This document shows positions 45,563 through 56,806 of a stretch of 64,000 nucleotides of DNA, in pieces; the stretch's first letter is position 1; each line of letters opens with the position of its first letter. The stretch is from positions 62,001 through 126,000 of the forward strand of contig NZ_JADMSO010000006.1 in the NCBI RefSeq assembly GCF_015560805.1, given 5' to 3'. The notes under the pieces were generated by a model. The model was not told the DNA's origin, searched no databases, and saw nothing but the letters and a program-made list of their open reading frames with translations. Source of the stretch: Mediterraneibacter glycyrrhizinilyticus (GTDB lineage: Bacteria > Bacillota > Clostridia > Lachnospirales > Lachnospiraceae). The translations under genes were made by a program, and so were the position numbers.

Positions 45563-46012
45563 ATGGAAGAGGCGTGCGGTAAGGTGGGATTTGAGATCCG
45601 GCGGCTGGATCATACGATTTCAAGGACGATTGAAGCGTGGGTAAAAGCGGAGGGGATCGACGAGATTCCGCTGATGAATGGATGGATCATGCGGTATTTG
45701 TATGAGAACCGGAAGAAAGATATTTTTCAGAAAGACATTGAGAAGTTCTTTTCGATCGGACGTTCCACAGTGACGAACATCATACAGATCCTTGAGAAAA
45801 AGGGCTATGTCCGGCGGGAGTCCGTGGAATATGACGCCCGGTTAAAGAAAGTCATCTTGACGGAACAGGGGATCGAAAGCCATGAGAAGATCGAGGCGAT
45901 CATCGGATGTCTGAACCACCGGATGATCCAGGGGATCGAGGACGACGATCTTCAAGTATTTCTGCGTGTGGCAGATCAGATCCGTAGGAATGTGGAAAAA
46001 GAAAAGTTGTAA
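45563..46012 (+). CDS. MarR family transcriptional regulator
   Basis: The 149-residue winged-helix protein has the MarR pattern: EKFFSIGRSTVTNIIQILEKKGYVRRESVEYDARLKKVILTEQG, with the recognition helix followed by the wing. It lies directly upstream of two ABC exporter genes, the usual arrangement for a local repressor of drug efflux. GGAGGTAG precedes the ATG. The tandem repeats and promoter just upstream are the likely target. Confidence 0.92.
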   Translation: MEEACGKVGFEIRRLDHTISRTIEAWVKAEGIDEIPLMNGWIMRYLYENRKKDIFQKDIEKFFSIGRSTVTNIIQILEKKGYVRRESVEYDARLKKVILTEQGIESHEKIEAIIGCLNHRMIQGIEDDDLQVFLRVADQIRRNVEKEKL

Positions 46013-46057
46013 ATGCAAAAATTGTAAAACGGGGACAACGAAGGGAGGAGACAACTT

Positions 46058-47818
46058 ATGATACTGATGCTGCGAAGAGTATTAAAGGAAGTGAAAGAAT
46101 ACAAAGCTGCATCTGTGGCGACGCCCATATTTATGATCGGAGAAGTGCTGATGGAGACGCTGATCCCGTTTCTGATGGCTTCGATCATTGACGACGGAGT
46201 CAATGCGGGAGACATCGATCATATTTACAAAGTCGGCGGTCTGATGATCCTTGCCGCGGCGATCGGACTTGCAGCCGGAATGGCGGGAGGAAGATTCGCT
46301 GCGAAAGCATCCGCAGGACTTGCAAAAAATCTGAGGGAGTCGATGTTTAACCAGATCCAGACGTATTCTTTTGCAAATATCGACCGGTTCAGTACGGCCG
46401 GTCTTGTTACACGTCTGACTACCGATGTGACCAATGTGCAGATGGCATATCAGATGTCACTGCGTATGATGATGAGAGCGCCGGCGAGTATGCTTTGTGC
46501 GATGCTCATGGCGTTCAGCATTAATGCGGAACTTTCGATGATCTATCTTGTGGCAGTTCTTCTGCTTGGGACGATCCTGTTCTTTATCATCCGTCATGCA
46601 ACGGCATACTTTGAACAGGCATTTCCGAAGTACGACGCGCTGAACGCGTCCATTCAGGAAAATGTGTCGGCGATCCGCGTCGTAAAAGCGTATGTGCGCG
46701 AAGAAAAAGAAACGGATAAATTCCATAAAGCGAGCGAGAACATTTATAAAATCTTTGTGAAAGCGGAGAACAACGTCATCTTCAACGCGCCGCTTATGAT
46801 GTTCACGGTATATACCTGTATCATCCTTTTGAGCTGGTTCGGCGCGAAGATGATCGTGGTAGATTCCCTGACGACCGGGGAACTGATGAGTCTTCTTGCA
46901 TACTGTATGAATATTTTGATGAGCCTGATGATGCTGTCTATGGTATTTGTTATGATCTCTATGAGTACCGCCAGCATCCGGCGTATTTATGAAGTGCTCA
47001 ACGAGACGAGCGAGATCCATAATCCAAAGCATCCGGTGACGGAAGTGGCGGATGGAAGCATTCAGTTTAAAAATGTGGAGTTTGCCTACAAGAAAGACAG
47101 CGAGGAACCGGTACTCAAAAACATCAATCTGGACATTCATTCCGGAGAAACGATCGGCATCATCGGCGGGACCGGAAGCGCCAAGACGAGTCTGGTCAAT
47201 CTGATCAGCCGTCTGTATGACGTGACGAAAGGCGAGATTTTGGTCGGCGGAAAGAACGTCAAAGAGTATGATCTGGATTCCCTGCGTAATCAGGTGTCGG
47301 TCGTACTTCAGAAAAATGTCTTGTTCACGGGAACGATCTACGACAATCTGCGCTGGGGGAATCTGGAAGCGACCGACGAAGAATGTCAGGAAGCGTGCCG
47401 GCTTGCCTGTGCGGATGAATTTATCGAGCGTTTCCCGAAAAAATATGAGACTCATATCGAACAGGGCGGAAACAATGTGTCAGGCGGACAGAAACAGCGG
47501 CTTTGTATTGCGAGAGCGCTGTTGAAGAAACCGAAGATCCTGATCCTTGACGACAGCACCAGCGCGGTCGACACCGCGACGGATGCGAAGATCCGACGGG
47601 CATTTCGGGAGGAGATCCCGGATACGACGAAGCTGATCATCGCCCAGCGTATCTCCAGCGTGCAGGATGCGGATCGCATCATCGTAATGGAAGAGGGTGA
47701 GGTCAACGGATTTGGCACACACGAAGAACTGCTTGCCTCCAATGAGATCTACCGTGAGGTATATGAATCTCAGACAAAGGGCGGCGGAGATTTTGACGAG
47801 AAAGGAGGCGCGGCATAA
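46058..47818 (+). CDS. ABC exporter half-transporter, subunit with degenerate ATPase site
   Basis: The 586-residue protein has six membrane helices (about 15-320) and a C-terminal ATPase. Walker A reads GGTGSAKTS (Ala for the usual Gly), the signature is NVSGGQKQR, and Walker B reads LILDDSTSAVD, with Asp in place of the catalytic Glu. This is the non-canonical half of a heterodimeric exporter such as BmrCD, LmrCD or TM287/288. It ends on the ATG of its partner (ATAATG). GGGAGGAG precedes its own start. Confidence 0.93.
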   Translation: MILMLRRVLKEVKEYKAASVATPIFMIGEVLMETLIPFLMASIIDDGVNAGDIDHIYKVGGLMILAAAIGLAAGMAGGRFAAKASAGLAKNLRESMFNQIQTYSFANIDRFSTAGLVTRLTTDVTNVQMAYQMSLRMMMRAPASMLCAMLMAFSINAELSMIYLVAVLLLGTILFFIIRHATAYFEQAFPKYDALNASIQENVSAIRVVKAYVREEKETDKFHKASENIYKIFVKAENNVIFNAPLMMFTVYTCIILLSWFGAKMIVVDSLTTGELMSLLAYCMNILMSLMMLSMVFVMISMSTASIRRIYEVLNETSEIHNPKHPVTEVADGSIQFKNVEFAYKKDSEEPVLKNINLDIHSGETIGIIGGTGSAKTSLVNLISRLYDVTKGEILVGGKNVKEYDLDSLRNQVSVVLQKNVLFTGTIYDNLRWGNLEATDEECQEACRLACADEFIERFPKKYETHIEQGGNNVSGGQKQRLCIARALLKKPKILILDDSTSAVDTATDAKIRRAFREEIPDTTKLIIAQRISSVQDADRIIVMEEGEVNGFGTHEELLASNEIYREVYESQTKGGGDFDEKGGAA

Positions 47819-49725
47819 TGGCAGGACCGATGAGAAGAGGACAAAAAGGCGAAAAACCGGCGGTGAAGAATCCGGGAAAATTATTGGCGCGCCTGATGAA
47901 ATACGTGTTCCGTGATTACAAATATCACTGTCTGGCAGTTTTTCTTTTAATCTTTGTCGGCGTGATCGCAAACGTGCAGGGAACGTTGTTCATGAAGAAT
48001 CTGATCGACGATTATATCACACCGTTTTTGCTGTCCACCGATACGCCGAACTTTTCCCCGCTGGCACATGCGATCGGAAGAGTTGCGGTATTTTATGCGA
48101 TCGGCGTCGTTTCGACGTATCTGTACAACTGGATCATGGTCAAAGTGACGCAGGGAACACTTCGGAATCTTAGAAATGAAATGTTTGAACATATGGAAAA
48201 ACTGCCGATCAAATATTTTGACAACCATGCGCACGGCGACATCATGTCGATCTATACGAATGATATCGATACGCTGCGCCAGATGATCAGCCAGAGTATT
48301 CCCCAGATCATCAACAGTGGTTTTACGGTAGTGAGCGTGTTTATCAGTATGCTCGTTTTGAACATTCCGTTGACGATCGTGACGCTTTTGATGGTCGGCG
48401 TGATGCTGTTCTGTACGAAGTCGGCTGCCGGACGGAGCGGAAAGTATTTCCTCCAGCAGCAGATCAATCTGGGAAATGTGAATGGATTTATCGAAGAGAT
48501 GATGAACGGGCAGAAAGTCGTGAAAGTATTCTGTCACGAAGAAGAAAGTAAAAAAGACTTTAAGAAACTGAACGATGCGTTGTTTGTAAGCGCGGACCGG
48601 GCAAATACTTATGCAAATTATTTAGGGCCGGTCAACGCGCAGCTCGGAAATATCAGCTACGTTGTCTGTGCGATCATCGGCGGAGTTCTGGCGCTGAACG
48701 GCATCGGAGGATTTACCTTGGGAGGGCTTGCAAGTTTCCTGACCTTTAACAAAAGCTTCAGCATGCCGATCAATCAGGTCAGCCAGCAGATGAATGCGAT
48801 CGTTATGGCGTTGGCAGGAGCGGAACGTATTTTCAAGCTTCTGGATGAAAAGCCGGAAGTGGATGAGGGATATGTGACGCTTGTCAATGTGACTGAAGAA
48901 AACGGAGAACTCAAAGAGAGTGAGAAACGGACCGGAAGATGGGCATGGAAACATGTACATCAGGCGGATCAGTCGGTCGATTATGTGGAGCTGAAAGGAA
49001 ATGTCGTGTTTGACGGCGTGGATTTCGGTTATAACGATGACAAGATCGTGCTCCACGATGTGAAGCTGTATGCGGAACCGGGACAGAAGATCGCGTTTGT
49101 CGGTTCCACCGGAGCGGGTAAGACGACGATCACCAATCTGATCAACCGCTTCTATGATATTCAGGACGGAAAGATCCGGTACGACGGCATCAATGTCAAT
49201 AAGATCAAAAAAGCAGATCTTCGACGTTCCCTCGGGATCGTGCTTCAGGATACCCATTTGTTTACCGGAACCGTGAAAGAAAATATCCGGTTCGGAAAGC
49301 TGGACGCTACCGACGAGGAGATCATCGCGGCGGCAAAACTTGCCAATGCGGACGGATTTATCCGGCGGCTTCCGCAGGGATACGACACGATGCTGACCGG
49401 AGACGGGGCGAACTTAAGTCAGGGACAGAGACAGCTCTTAGCAATCGCCCGGGCGGCGGTAGCCGATCCTCCGGTGCTGATCTTAGACGAGGCGACCAGT
49501 TCGATCGATACCCGTACAGAGCGGATCATTCAGGAAAGTATGGATCGCCTGATGCACGGAAGAACGACATTTGTCATCGCGCATCGTCTTTCCACAGTCC
49601 GCAATTCCGACTGTATCATGGTTCTGGAACAGGGACGGATCATCGAGCGCGGTACTCATGACCAGTTGATCGCGGAGAAAGGAAAGTATTACCAGTTGTA
49701 TACCGGAAATGCGATCAGCGCATAA
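47818..49725 (+). CDS. ABC exporter half-transporter, catalytic subunit
   Basis: The 635-residue partner has six membrane helices and a canonical ATPase: Walker A GSTGAGKTT, Walker B VLILDEATSSID with catalytic Glu, and a slightly odd signature LSQGQRQ. The N-terminus is extended and basic (about 1-30). Between the membrane part and the ATPase is an insert (about 350-390, VTEENGELKESEKRTGRWAWKHVHQ). With the previous gene it should form a multidrug exporter under MarR control. Confidence 0.93.
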   Translation: MAGPMRRGQKGEKPAVKNPGKLLARLMKYVFRDYKYHCLAVFLLIFVGVIANVQGTLFMKNLIDDYITPFLLSTDTPNFSPLAHAIGRVAVFYAIGVVSTYLYNWIMVKVTQGTLRNLRNEMFEHMEKLPIKYFDNHAHGDIMSIYTNDIDTLRQMISQSIPQIINSGFTVVSVFISMLVLNIPLTIVTLLMVGVMLFCTKSAAGRSGKYFLQQQINLGNVNGFIEEMMNGQKVVKVFCHEEESKKDFKKLNDALFVSADRANTYANYLGPVNAQLGNISYVVCAIIGGVLALNGIGGFTLGGLASFLTFNKSFSMPINQVSQQMNAIVMALAGAERIFKLLDEKPEVDEGYVTLVNVTEENGELKESEKRTGRWAWKHVHQADQSVDYVELKGNVVFDGVDFGYNDDKIVLHDVKLYAEPGQKIAFVGSTGAGKTTITNLINRFYDIQDGKIRYDGINVNKIKKADLRRSLGIVLQDTHLFTGTVKENIRFGKLDATDEEIIAAAKLANADGFIRRLPQGYDTMLTGDGANLSQGQRQLLAIARAAVADPPVLILDEATSSIDTRTERIIQESMDRLMHGRTTFVIAHRLSTVRNSDCIMVLEQGRIIERGTHDQLIAEKGKYYQLYTGNAISA

Positions 49726-49739
49726 AGAAAAGTAAGTAC

Positions 49740-49809
49740 AAAAGACCATTTCGGTCGGGATCGGGAAGCTGTCAAAGCTGCGCCTGATCCTGAACGGAAT
49801 GGTCTTTTC
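49740..49809. terminator. Bidirectional terminator between the ABC operon and topB
   Basis: AAAGACCATT (49741-49750) pairs with AATGGTCTTT (49799-49807) around an inner GATC-containing stem. It separates convergent genes. Confidence 0.7.
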
Positions 49810-49816
49810 ACATTTT

Positions 49817-52042
49817 TTATAATTTCAATTTGGAAAATGCGTCCGCAAATGCATTGTTGAGCGGTTCGTTTGCTTCTTTCGCCTGCTTTTTCAAGTATTG
49901 ATTGACGTCGCGTTTGCTGCCGCTTTTTCCCTCTTTTTTCTTTCTGGCTTCAAAAGAACTGAGCTTTTCTTTGTAACCGCAGGAGCAGACAAAACGCTGA
50001 CCGTCTCCTTTTCCGACGAGATCCATCTTTTTGTGGCAGTTCGGGCAGCGGGCGTTTGTCTTGCGCGAGAGTGTCTCCCGGTGTCCGCATTCCCGATCCT
50101 GACAGACGAGCAGTTTTCCGTGCTTTCCGTTTACTTCCAGCATATATTTTCCGCAGACCGGACATTTTGTGCGGGTCAGATTCTCATGGCGGAACGTGCC
50201 GTTTCCGCGTTTGATCTCATCGATCAGTGTCTTTGTATAGGATTCGATCTCTGCCATAAAAGTGCGGTCAGATTCAGTCCCTTTTGCGATCGCCTGAAGA
50301 CGGAGTTCCCATGCGGCAGTTAGCTCGGGACTTTTCAGATCCTGTGGAACAAGTTCCAGCAATTGTTTTCCCTTGGAAGTGATATGGATCTCGCTGCCGC
50401 GTTTTTCCATCAGGAAGCTGTGGAATAATTTCTCGATGATGTCTGCACGCGTGGCGACGGTTCCGAGTCCTCCGGTCTCGCCCAGCGTACGCACGATCGT
50501 CTTGTCCCGGTGTTCCAGATATTTGACCGGATTTTCCATCGCCGCGATCAGTGTTCCCTCTGTAAAATATGGCGGCGGCGTTGTTTTGCCCTCTTTGACG
50601 ACAATGGAAGCAACCGGGATCCGGTCACCCTTATGAAATGTGGAGAGCGACGAAAGGGCTGTGTCGGATCGGGTTCTGAAATCAGTTGGGGAATCCGTAA
50701 ATTCATCTTCGTCATCGGAAAATAGATCGGAAGCATAGGCTTCGCGCCAGCCGGGGCTTGTTAAGACATTGCCTTTGGCGTGGAATACCTCAGAACCAAG
50801 CTGTGCTTTGACCGCAGTCTCCTCGTATTCACAGACCGGACAGAGTACGGCGAGGAAACGACGGACGACAAGATCGTAAATCTTTCGCTCTTCGTTTGTC
50901 ATATGTTCCAGCGAGACAAACTGCTCGGTCGGAATGATCGCGTGATGATCGGATACTTTCTGATCATTGACAAATGCTTTCGTCGGGCGGAGTTTTGTTC
51001 TTGCGAGGGACAGCGCCAGCTTCCGGTACGGACCGACAGCGCAGGACTCGAGCCGCTCTTTCAGCGTGCCGACCATGTCGGTTGTCAGATACCGGGAGTC
51101 GGTTCGCGGGTAGGTCAGGACTTTGTGCGTTTCGTAGAGACGCTGCATGATATTCAATGTTTCTTTTGCGGAAAATCCGTAACGCTTGTTGGCTTCCTGC
51201 TGAAGCGCAGTCAGATCGTACAACGCCGGGGATGTGGAAGTTTTTGTTTTCTTTTGCACGTCCAGGATTTCGAAAGAAGCATCTGCCGGATCGGCGAGAG
51301 CGCGGATCTGTTCCGCGCGCGACTTGTCAAACGTACGGTTGGAACCGGACTTCTTATCAGTCCAGACGAATGGAACGCCGTTTGCAAGCGCCGATACCGT
51401 ATAAAATGGCTGCGGCTGAAACTGCCGGATTTCCTGCTCTCTTGCGGCGATCATGGCAAGGGTCGGTGTCTGGACACGTCCGCAGGAAAGCTGCGCGTTG
51501 TATTTGCAGGTGAGGGCACGGGTCGCGTTGATGCCGACAACCCAGTCGGATTCGGCGCGCGCCACGGCGGCACGGTACAAATTGTAGTAGTCTTTTCCCG
51601 GTTTTAAATGTGCGAATCCATCCCGGATCGCTTTGTCGGTGACGGAGGAGATCCAGAGACGTTTCAGAGGCTTTTTGTTTCCGGCTTTCTCGAGGATCCA
51701 GCGCGCCACAAGTTCTCCCTCGCGCCCGGCGTCGGTGGCGATGATGATGTCGGAGACGTCTTTTCGGAAGATCTGTTCTTTGACTGCATGGAACTGTCGC
51801 CCGGTCTGTTTGATGACGACCAGTTTCCAGTCTTTCGGGAGCATCGGAAGTGTCTCCAAATCCCAGGACTGGTATTCTTTTCCGTATTCCTCCGGATCGG
51901 CCAGTGTGACCAGATGACCAAGCGCCCAGGTGACGATATATTCGGTTCCCTCTATATAAGTATTTGTTTTTTTATTACAGTGCAAAACCCGCGCGATATC
52001 GCGTGCGACGGATGGTTTTTCTGCGATGACAAGATGTTTCAT
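49817..52042 (-). CDS. topB: DNA topoisomerase III
   Basis: The 741-residue type IA topoisomerase starts MKHLVIAEKPSVARDIARVL and has the TOPRIM part (ATDAGREGELVARWIL) and the active-site Tyr in TYPRTDSRYLT. The C-terminus bears zinc-ribbon Cys pairs (CPVCGKYMLEVNGKHGKLLVCQDRECG, CPNCHKKM) and a Lys-rich tail. The start at 52042 has AAAGGA upstream on the minus strand; the in-frame extension to 52075 is rejected. It is the only long minus-strand housekeeping gene in this part of the window. Confidence 0.95.
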   Translation of the reverse strand: MKHLVIAEKPSVARDIARVLHCNKKTNTYIEGTEYIVTWALGHLVTLADPEEYGKEYQSWDLETLPMLPKDWKLVVIKQTGRQFHAVKEQIFRKDVSDIIIATDAGREGELVARWILEKAGNKKPLKRLWISSVTDKAIRDGFAHLKPGKDYYNLYRAAVARAESDWVVGINATRALTCKYNAQLSCGRVQTPTLAMIAAREQEIRQFQPQPFYTVSALANGVPFVWTDKKSGSNRTFDKSRAEQIRALADPADASFEILDVQKKTKTSTSPALYDLTALQQEANKRYGFSAKETLNIMQRLYETHKVLTYPRTDSRYLTTDMVGTLKERLESCAVGPYRKLALSLARTKLRPTKAFVNDQKVSDHHAIIPTEQFVSLEHMTNEERKIYDLVVRRFLAVLCPVCEYEETAVKAQLGSEVFHAKGNVLTSPGWREAYASDLFSDDEDEFTDSPTDFRTRSDTALSSLSTFHKGDRIPVASIVVKEGKTTPPPYFTEGTLIAAMENPVKYLEHRDKTIVRTLGETGGLGTVATRADIIEKLFHSFLMEKRGSEIHITSKGKQLLELVPQDLKSPELTAAWELRLQAIAKGTESDRTFMAEIESYTKTLIDEIKRGNGTFRHENLTRTKCPVCGKYMLEVNGKHGKLLVCQDRECGHRETLSRKTNARCPNCHKKMDLVGKGDGQRFVCSCGYKEKLSSFEARKKKEGKSGSKRDVNQYLKKQAKEANEPLNNAFADAFSKLKL

Positions 52043-52217
52043 GATACAAATTCCTTTCATTCTGATTCTGCACATTGATGGTATCGTAAGCGGGTCGAAA
52101 AGTCAATGGATTCCGGGGATTCGATGCATTATCCGGGAAAAAGCGGGAGATACTGATGATAAAAGCAAGCGGTGGCATTTTCGGGGAAAATGTCATATAG
52201 ATATTGCAGGATCATGA

Positions 52218-53498
<1,281 letters not shown>

Positions 53499-53561
53499 GA
53501 AAAGTGTTTGCTTTGGGTAGGAAAATGTACTAAGAAAGTTGTGAAAAATGTGGAAATCATC

Positions 53562-53590
53562 TTGTGTTCAATCTTATCTTGTGCTAAAAT
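53562..53590 (+). promoter_or_regulatory. Promoter of secG
   Basis: TTGTGT (53562-53567) and TAAAAT (53585-53590) are 17 bp apart, about 30 bp before the secG ribosome site CAGGAGGTG. Confidence 0.6.
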
Positions 53591-53622
53591 GAGTAAGGTT
53601 TATCCACAGGAGGTGTGAACGG

Positions 53623-53865
53623 ATGGAGATTTTGAAAATTATTCTGACAATTATTTTTGTTATAGATTGTATTGCATTATCAGCAATTATTCTTCTGCAG
53701 GAGGGAAAATCCGCGGGACTTGGAACGATCAGCGGTGCGGCGGAAAGTTACTGGGGACAGAACAAAGGTCGCTCGATGGAGGGCGCGCTTGTAAAGTCCA
53801 CAAAGTTTCTGGCGATTTTGTTCCTTGTACTGGCGGTTGTGCTGAACTTAAAGATTTTTAACTAA
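53623..53865 (+). CDS. secG: Preprotein translocase subunit SecG
   Basis: The 80-residue protein has two membrane helices (about 4-25 and 58-78) separated by the conserved cytoplasmic loop LLQEGKSAGLGTISGAAESYWGQNKGRSMEG. It helps SecYEG-SecA translocation. Its place upstream of rnr-smpB-ssrA matches the Firmicutes order. A hairpin follows it directly. Confidence 0.94.
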   Translation: MEILKIILTIIFVIDCIALSAIILLQEGKSAGLGTISGAAESYWGQNKGRSMEGALVKSTKFLAILFLVLAVVLNLKIFN

Positions 53866-53880
53866 GAGGATGAAGATGAC

Positions 53881-53918
53881 AAAACACTCTATATATCAGA
53901 TATAGGGTGTTTTTTTGT
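53881..53918 (+). terminator. Terminator after secG
   Basis: ACACTCTATAT and ATATAGGGTGT form a stem followed by seven Ts. Its T-run merges with the start of the 96-bp leader element copy B. Confidence 0.75.
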
Positions 53919-54007
53919 ATCGGCGACGAGCCAAAGTCCGGGCTTGCCCGAGACCTTGGCGACTGCTTACAATCCCGGAATGTGCGTTTTGGAACTTCCG
54001 GTGATTC
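53912..54007 (+). repeat. Two-hairpin 96-bp leader element, copy B
   Basis: This is the second copy of the element at 10502-10597, with about four differences. Hairpin 1 is fully kept. In hairpin 2 the outer CCGGAA/TTCCGG stem is kept, but the inner GTGCC/GGCAC pairing is lost through two changes. It lies between the secG terminator and rnr, ending 30 bp before the rnr start. No promoter was found between the terminator and the element. Confidence 0.65.
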
Positions 54008-54036
54008 ACTTTGCGCGAAATAAAGGAGGGATACGA

Positions 54037-56244
54037 GTGAAGAAGACGGACCGAAAAAGGAATACGTCCGAAAAAGACAGCGTATTTGAAAAAAGAAAAA
54101 AAGTGATCTATGATTTTATCTGTGACGATCTGTATGTGCCGATGAAAGCAAAAGAGATCGCGGCAGTGCTTCAGGTACCGAAAGAACAGCGGGAAGATCT
54201 TCGGGCAGTGCTGGATGCGCTGGAAGCGGAGGGGAAAATCTTCGTGTCAGCCAAGGGGAAATATACAAAAGGACAGGCGAAGCGGCTGACCGGAACGTTT
54301 CAGGCACATGCGAGAGGATTCGGATTTGTGATCCGGGAGGGGGAGACGGAAGATGTTTTCATTCCGGAAGAGCAGACCTGCGGCGCATTTCAGGGCGATG
54401 AGGTGGAATTTATCATTACCCGGCAAAAAGAGAGCGCATCGTTCGGAGGCGGCGAAAGAAGAATGGAGGGAAAGATCGTAAAGATCCTCTCTCACACAAC
54501 GACCCGGATCGTCGGGCTTTATGAGAAATCAAAGCGTTTCGGATTTGTCAGACCGGATGATCAGCGCGTTTTGAAAGATATTTATATCCCGGAGGGAAAA
54601 GAAAAAGGTGCGGTGAGCGGACACAAAGTGGTGGTAGAGCTGACTTCCTACGGCGGACAGGACATGAAGCCGGAGGGGAAAGTGGCGGAGATCATCGGGC
54701 ACATCAATGATCCGGGGACGGATATTCTTTCAATCGTAAAAGGGTATGATCTGCCGATGGAATTTCCGGAACGGGTGATGAATCAGGCAGAGCGTGTCGC
54801 AAAAGACGTCAGTGAAGCGGATATGGCGGGACGGTTGGATCTGCGTGACTGGCAGATGGTAACGATCGACGGCGAGGACGCAAAAGATCTCGACGATGCG
54901 GTTTCCCTGACGATGGAGAATGGAAATTATAAATTGGGCGTGCATATTGCCGATGTGACGAATTATGTGCAGGAAAAAAGCGCGCTTGACCGGGAAGCAT
55001 TGAAGCGCGGAACGAGCGTTTACCTTGTGGATCGGGTGATCCCGATGCTTCCGCATACATTATCCAACGGGATCTGTTCGCTGAATGCCGGGGAAAATCG
55101 TCTGGCATTGAGCTGCATCATGACGGTGACGCCGAAAGGAGACGTGATCGATCATCAGATCGCGGAGACCGTGATCCGGGTGGATGAGCGGATGAGCTAC
55201 ACAAGTGTGGCGAAGATATTGGAAACACAGGATGAAGCCGAGCGGGACAAATACCGGACGCTTGTTCCGATGTTTGAGCAGATGGCGGAACTTTCCCATA
55301 TTATCCGGGAACATCGGAAACAGCGGGGATCTATTGATTTTGATTTCCCGGAAACGAAGATAGTGCTGGATGAGAACGGACGTCCGATTGACATCAAACC
55401 TTACGAGAGGAACACTGCGACAAAGATGATCGAGGATTTTATGCTCCTTGCAAACGAGACGGTTGCGGAAGAGTATTTCTGGAGAGAACTTCCGTTTTTA
55501 TACCGGACGCATGAGACGCCGGACGACGAAAAGATCAAGAAGCTGAGTACATTGATCAATAACTTCGGCTACCATATCCATGTCGGAAACGGTGTACGTC
55601 CGATGGAAGTACAGAAGCTTCTTGGAAAAGCCGAGGGGACGCCGGAGGAAGCGCTGATCGACCGGCTGGCGCTCCGCTCGATGAAGCAGGCAAAATACAG
55701 TCCGGAGAACACGGGACATTTTGGGCTGGCGGCAAAATATTATACGCATTTTACTTCCCCGATCCGTCGATATCCGGATCTTCAGATCCACCGGATCATC
55801 AAAGACGATCTGCGCGGTCGGATGCGGGAGGAACGGATCGCGCATTATGAGAAGATACTGCCGGAAGTGGCGCTGCAGTCCTGTGTGACGGAACGGCGTG
55901 CGGAGGAAGCCGAGCGAGAGACCGTGAAGCTGAAAAAAGTAGAATATATGAAAGAGCGGATCGGCGAAGAATTTGACGGCGTGATCTCGGGGATCACAAG
56001 ATGGGGCGCTTATGTAGAACTGGAAAATACGATTGAGGGTCTTGTACATGTGACGAATATGTACGACGATCATTATGAATATTTTGAAGAACAGTACGAG
56101 CTGATCGGGGCGCATACGCGAAATGTCTATAAGCTGGGACAGCCGGTACGGGTGCGCGTGTTAGGTGTGGATCGTCTGCAGCGGACGATTGATTTTGAAT
56201 TCTGTGAAGCAGACAGCAGGCAGCAGTCCGACCGGGAATCGTAA
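54037..56244 (+). CDS. rnr: Ribonuclease R
   Basis: The 735-residue 3'-5' exoribonuclease has an N-terminal HTH, two cold-shock OB domains, the RNB catalytic domain (DGEDAKDLDDAVSL with metal-binding Asp) and a C-terminal S1 domain (GEEFDGVISGITRWGAYVELENTIEGLVHV). It degrades structured RNA and acts with tmRNA-SmpB. The GTG at 54037 has a perfect AAAGGAGGG; the longer reading frame from 53944 runs through the repeat element and is rejected. Confidence 0.95.
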   Translation: MKKTDRKRNTSEKDSVFEKRKKVIYDFICDDLYVPMKAKEIAAVLQVPKEQREDLRAVLDALEAEGKIFVSAKGKYTKGQAKRLTGTFQAHARGFGFVIREGETEDVFIPEEQTCGAFQGDEVEFIITRQKESASFGGGERRMEGKIVKILSHTTTRIVGLYEKSKRFGFVRPDDQRVLKDIYIPEGKEKGAVSGHKVVVELTSYGGQDMKPEGKVAEIIGHINDPGTDILSIVKGYDLPMEFPERVMNQAERVAKDVSEADMAGRLDLRDWQMVTIDGEDAKDLDDAVSLTMENGNYKLGVHIADVTNYVQEKSALDREALKRGTSVYLVDRVIPMLPHTLSNGICSLNAGENRLALSCIMTVTPKGDVIDHQIAETVIRVDERMSYTSVAKILETQDEAERDKYRTLVPMFEQMAELSHIIREHRKQRGSIDFDFPETKIVLDENGRPIDIKPYERNTATKMIEDFMLLANETVAEEYFWRELPFLYRTHETPDDEKIKKLSTLINNFGYHIHVGNGVRPMEVQKLLGKAEGTPEEALIDRLALRSMKQAKYSPENTGHFGLAAKYYTHFTSPIRRYPDLQIHRIIKDDLRGRMREERIAHYEKILPEVALQSCVTERRAEEAERETVKLKKVEYMKERIGEEFDGVISGITRWGAYVELENTIEGLVHVTNMYDDHYEYFEEQYELIGAHTRNVYKLGQPVRVRVLGVDRLQRTIDFEFCEADSRQQSDRES

Positions 56245-56308
56245 GTAGTCGGACGATCGACGGACGTATGGATATACAGAGGACGTCCGGATAAAGGGAG
56301 ATTAGAAA

Positions 56309-56773
56309 ATGGCAAAAACAGAGGGAAAACTGATCGCAAACAATAAAAAGGCATACCATGATTATTTTATTTTGGAAAAATATGAAGCGGGTATCGTGCT
56401 TGCCGGCACGGAGGTGAAATCACTCCGTATGGGAAAATGCAGCATCAAGGAGTCGTTTATCCGGATTGAAAACGGAGAGATGTATCTCTATGGCATGCAC
56501 ATCAGTCCGTATGAAAAGGGGAATATCTTTAATAAAGATCCGCTCCGTGTGCGGAAACTTTTGCTGCACAAAAAGGAGATCGACAAGATTTTCGGAAAGA
56601 TGAAAGAGCAGGGGAATACGGTCGTGCCGCTTCAGGTTTATTTCAAAGGAAGTCTTGTCAAAGTGGAGATCGGGCTTGCAAAAGGAAAGAAACTTTACGA
56701 CAAGCGGGATGATATTGCGAAGAAAGACCAGAAACGGGAAGCACAGAGAGAATTTAAGATTCGGAATCTGTAA
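56309..56773 (+). CDS. smpB: SsrA-binding protein SmpB
   Basis: The 154-residue tmRNA-binding protein shows the OB-fold core [28 protein letters not shown] and the C-terminal basic tail [26 protein letters not shown] that enters the decoding centre. It lies 64 bp after rnr and shortly upstream of ssrA, so trans-translation genes are grouped here. Confidence 0.97.
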   Translation: MAKTEGKLIANNKKAYHDYFILEKYEAGIVLAGTEVKSLRMGKCSIKESFIRIENGEMYLYGMHISPYEKGNIFNKDPLRVRKLLLHKKEIDKIFGKMKEQGNTVVPLQVYFKGSLVKVEIGLAKGKKLYDKRDDIAKKDQKREAQREFKIRNL

Positions 56774-56806
56774 AACAAAAGAGACAGGCGAGGTGGCGAG
56801 CGATAT

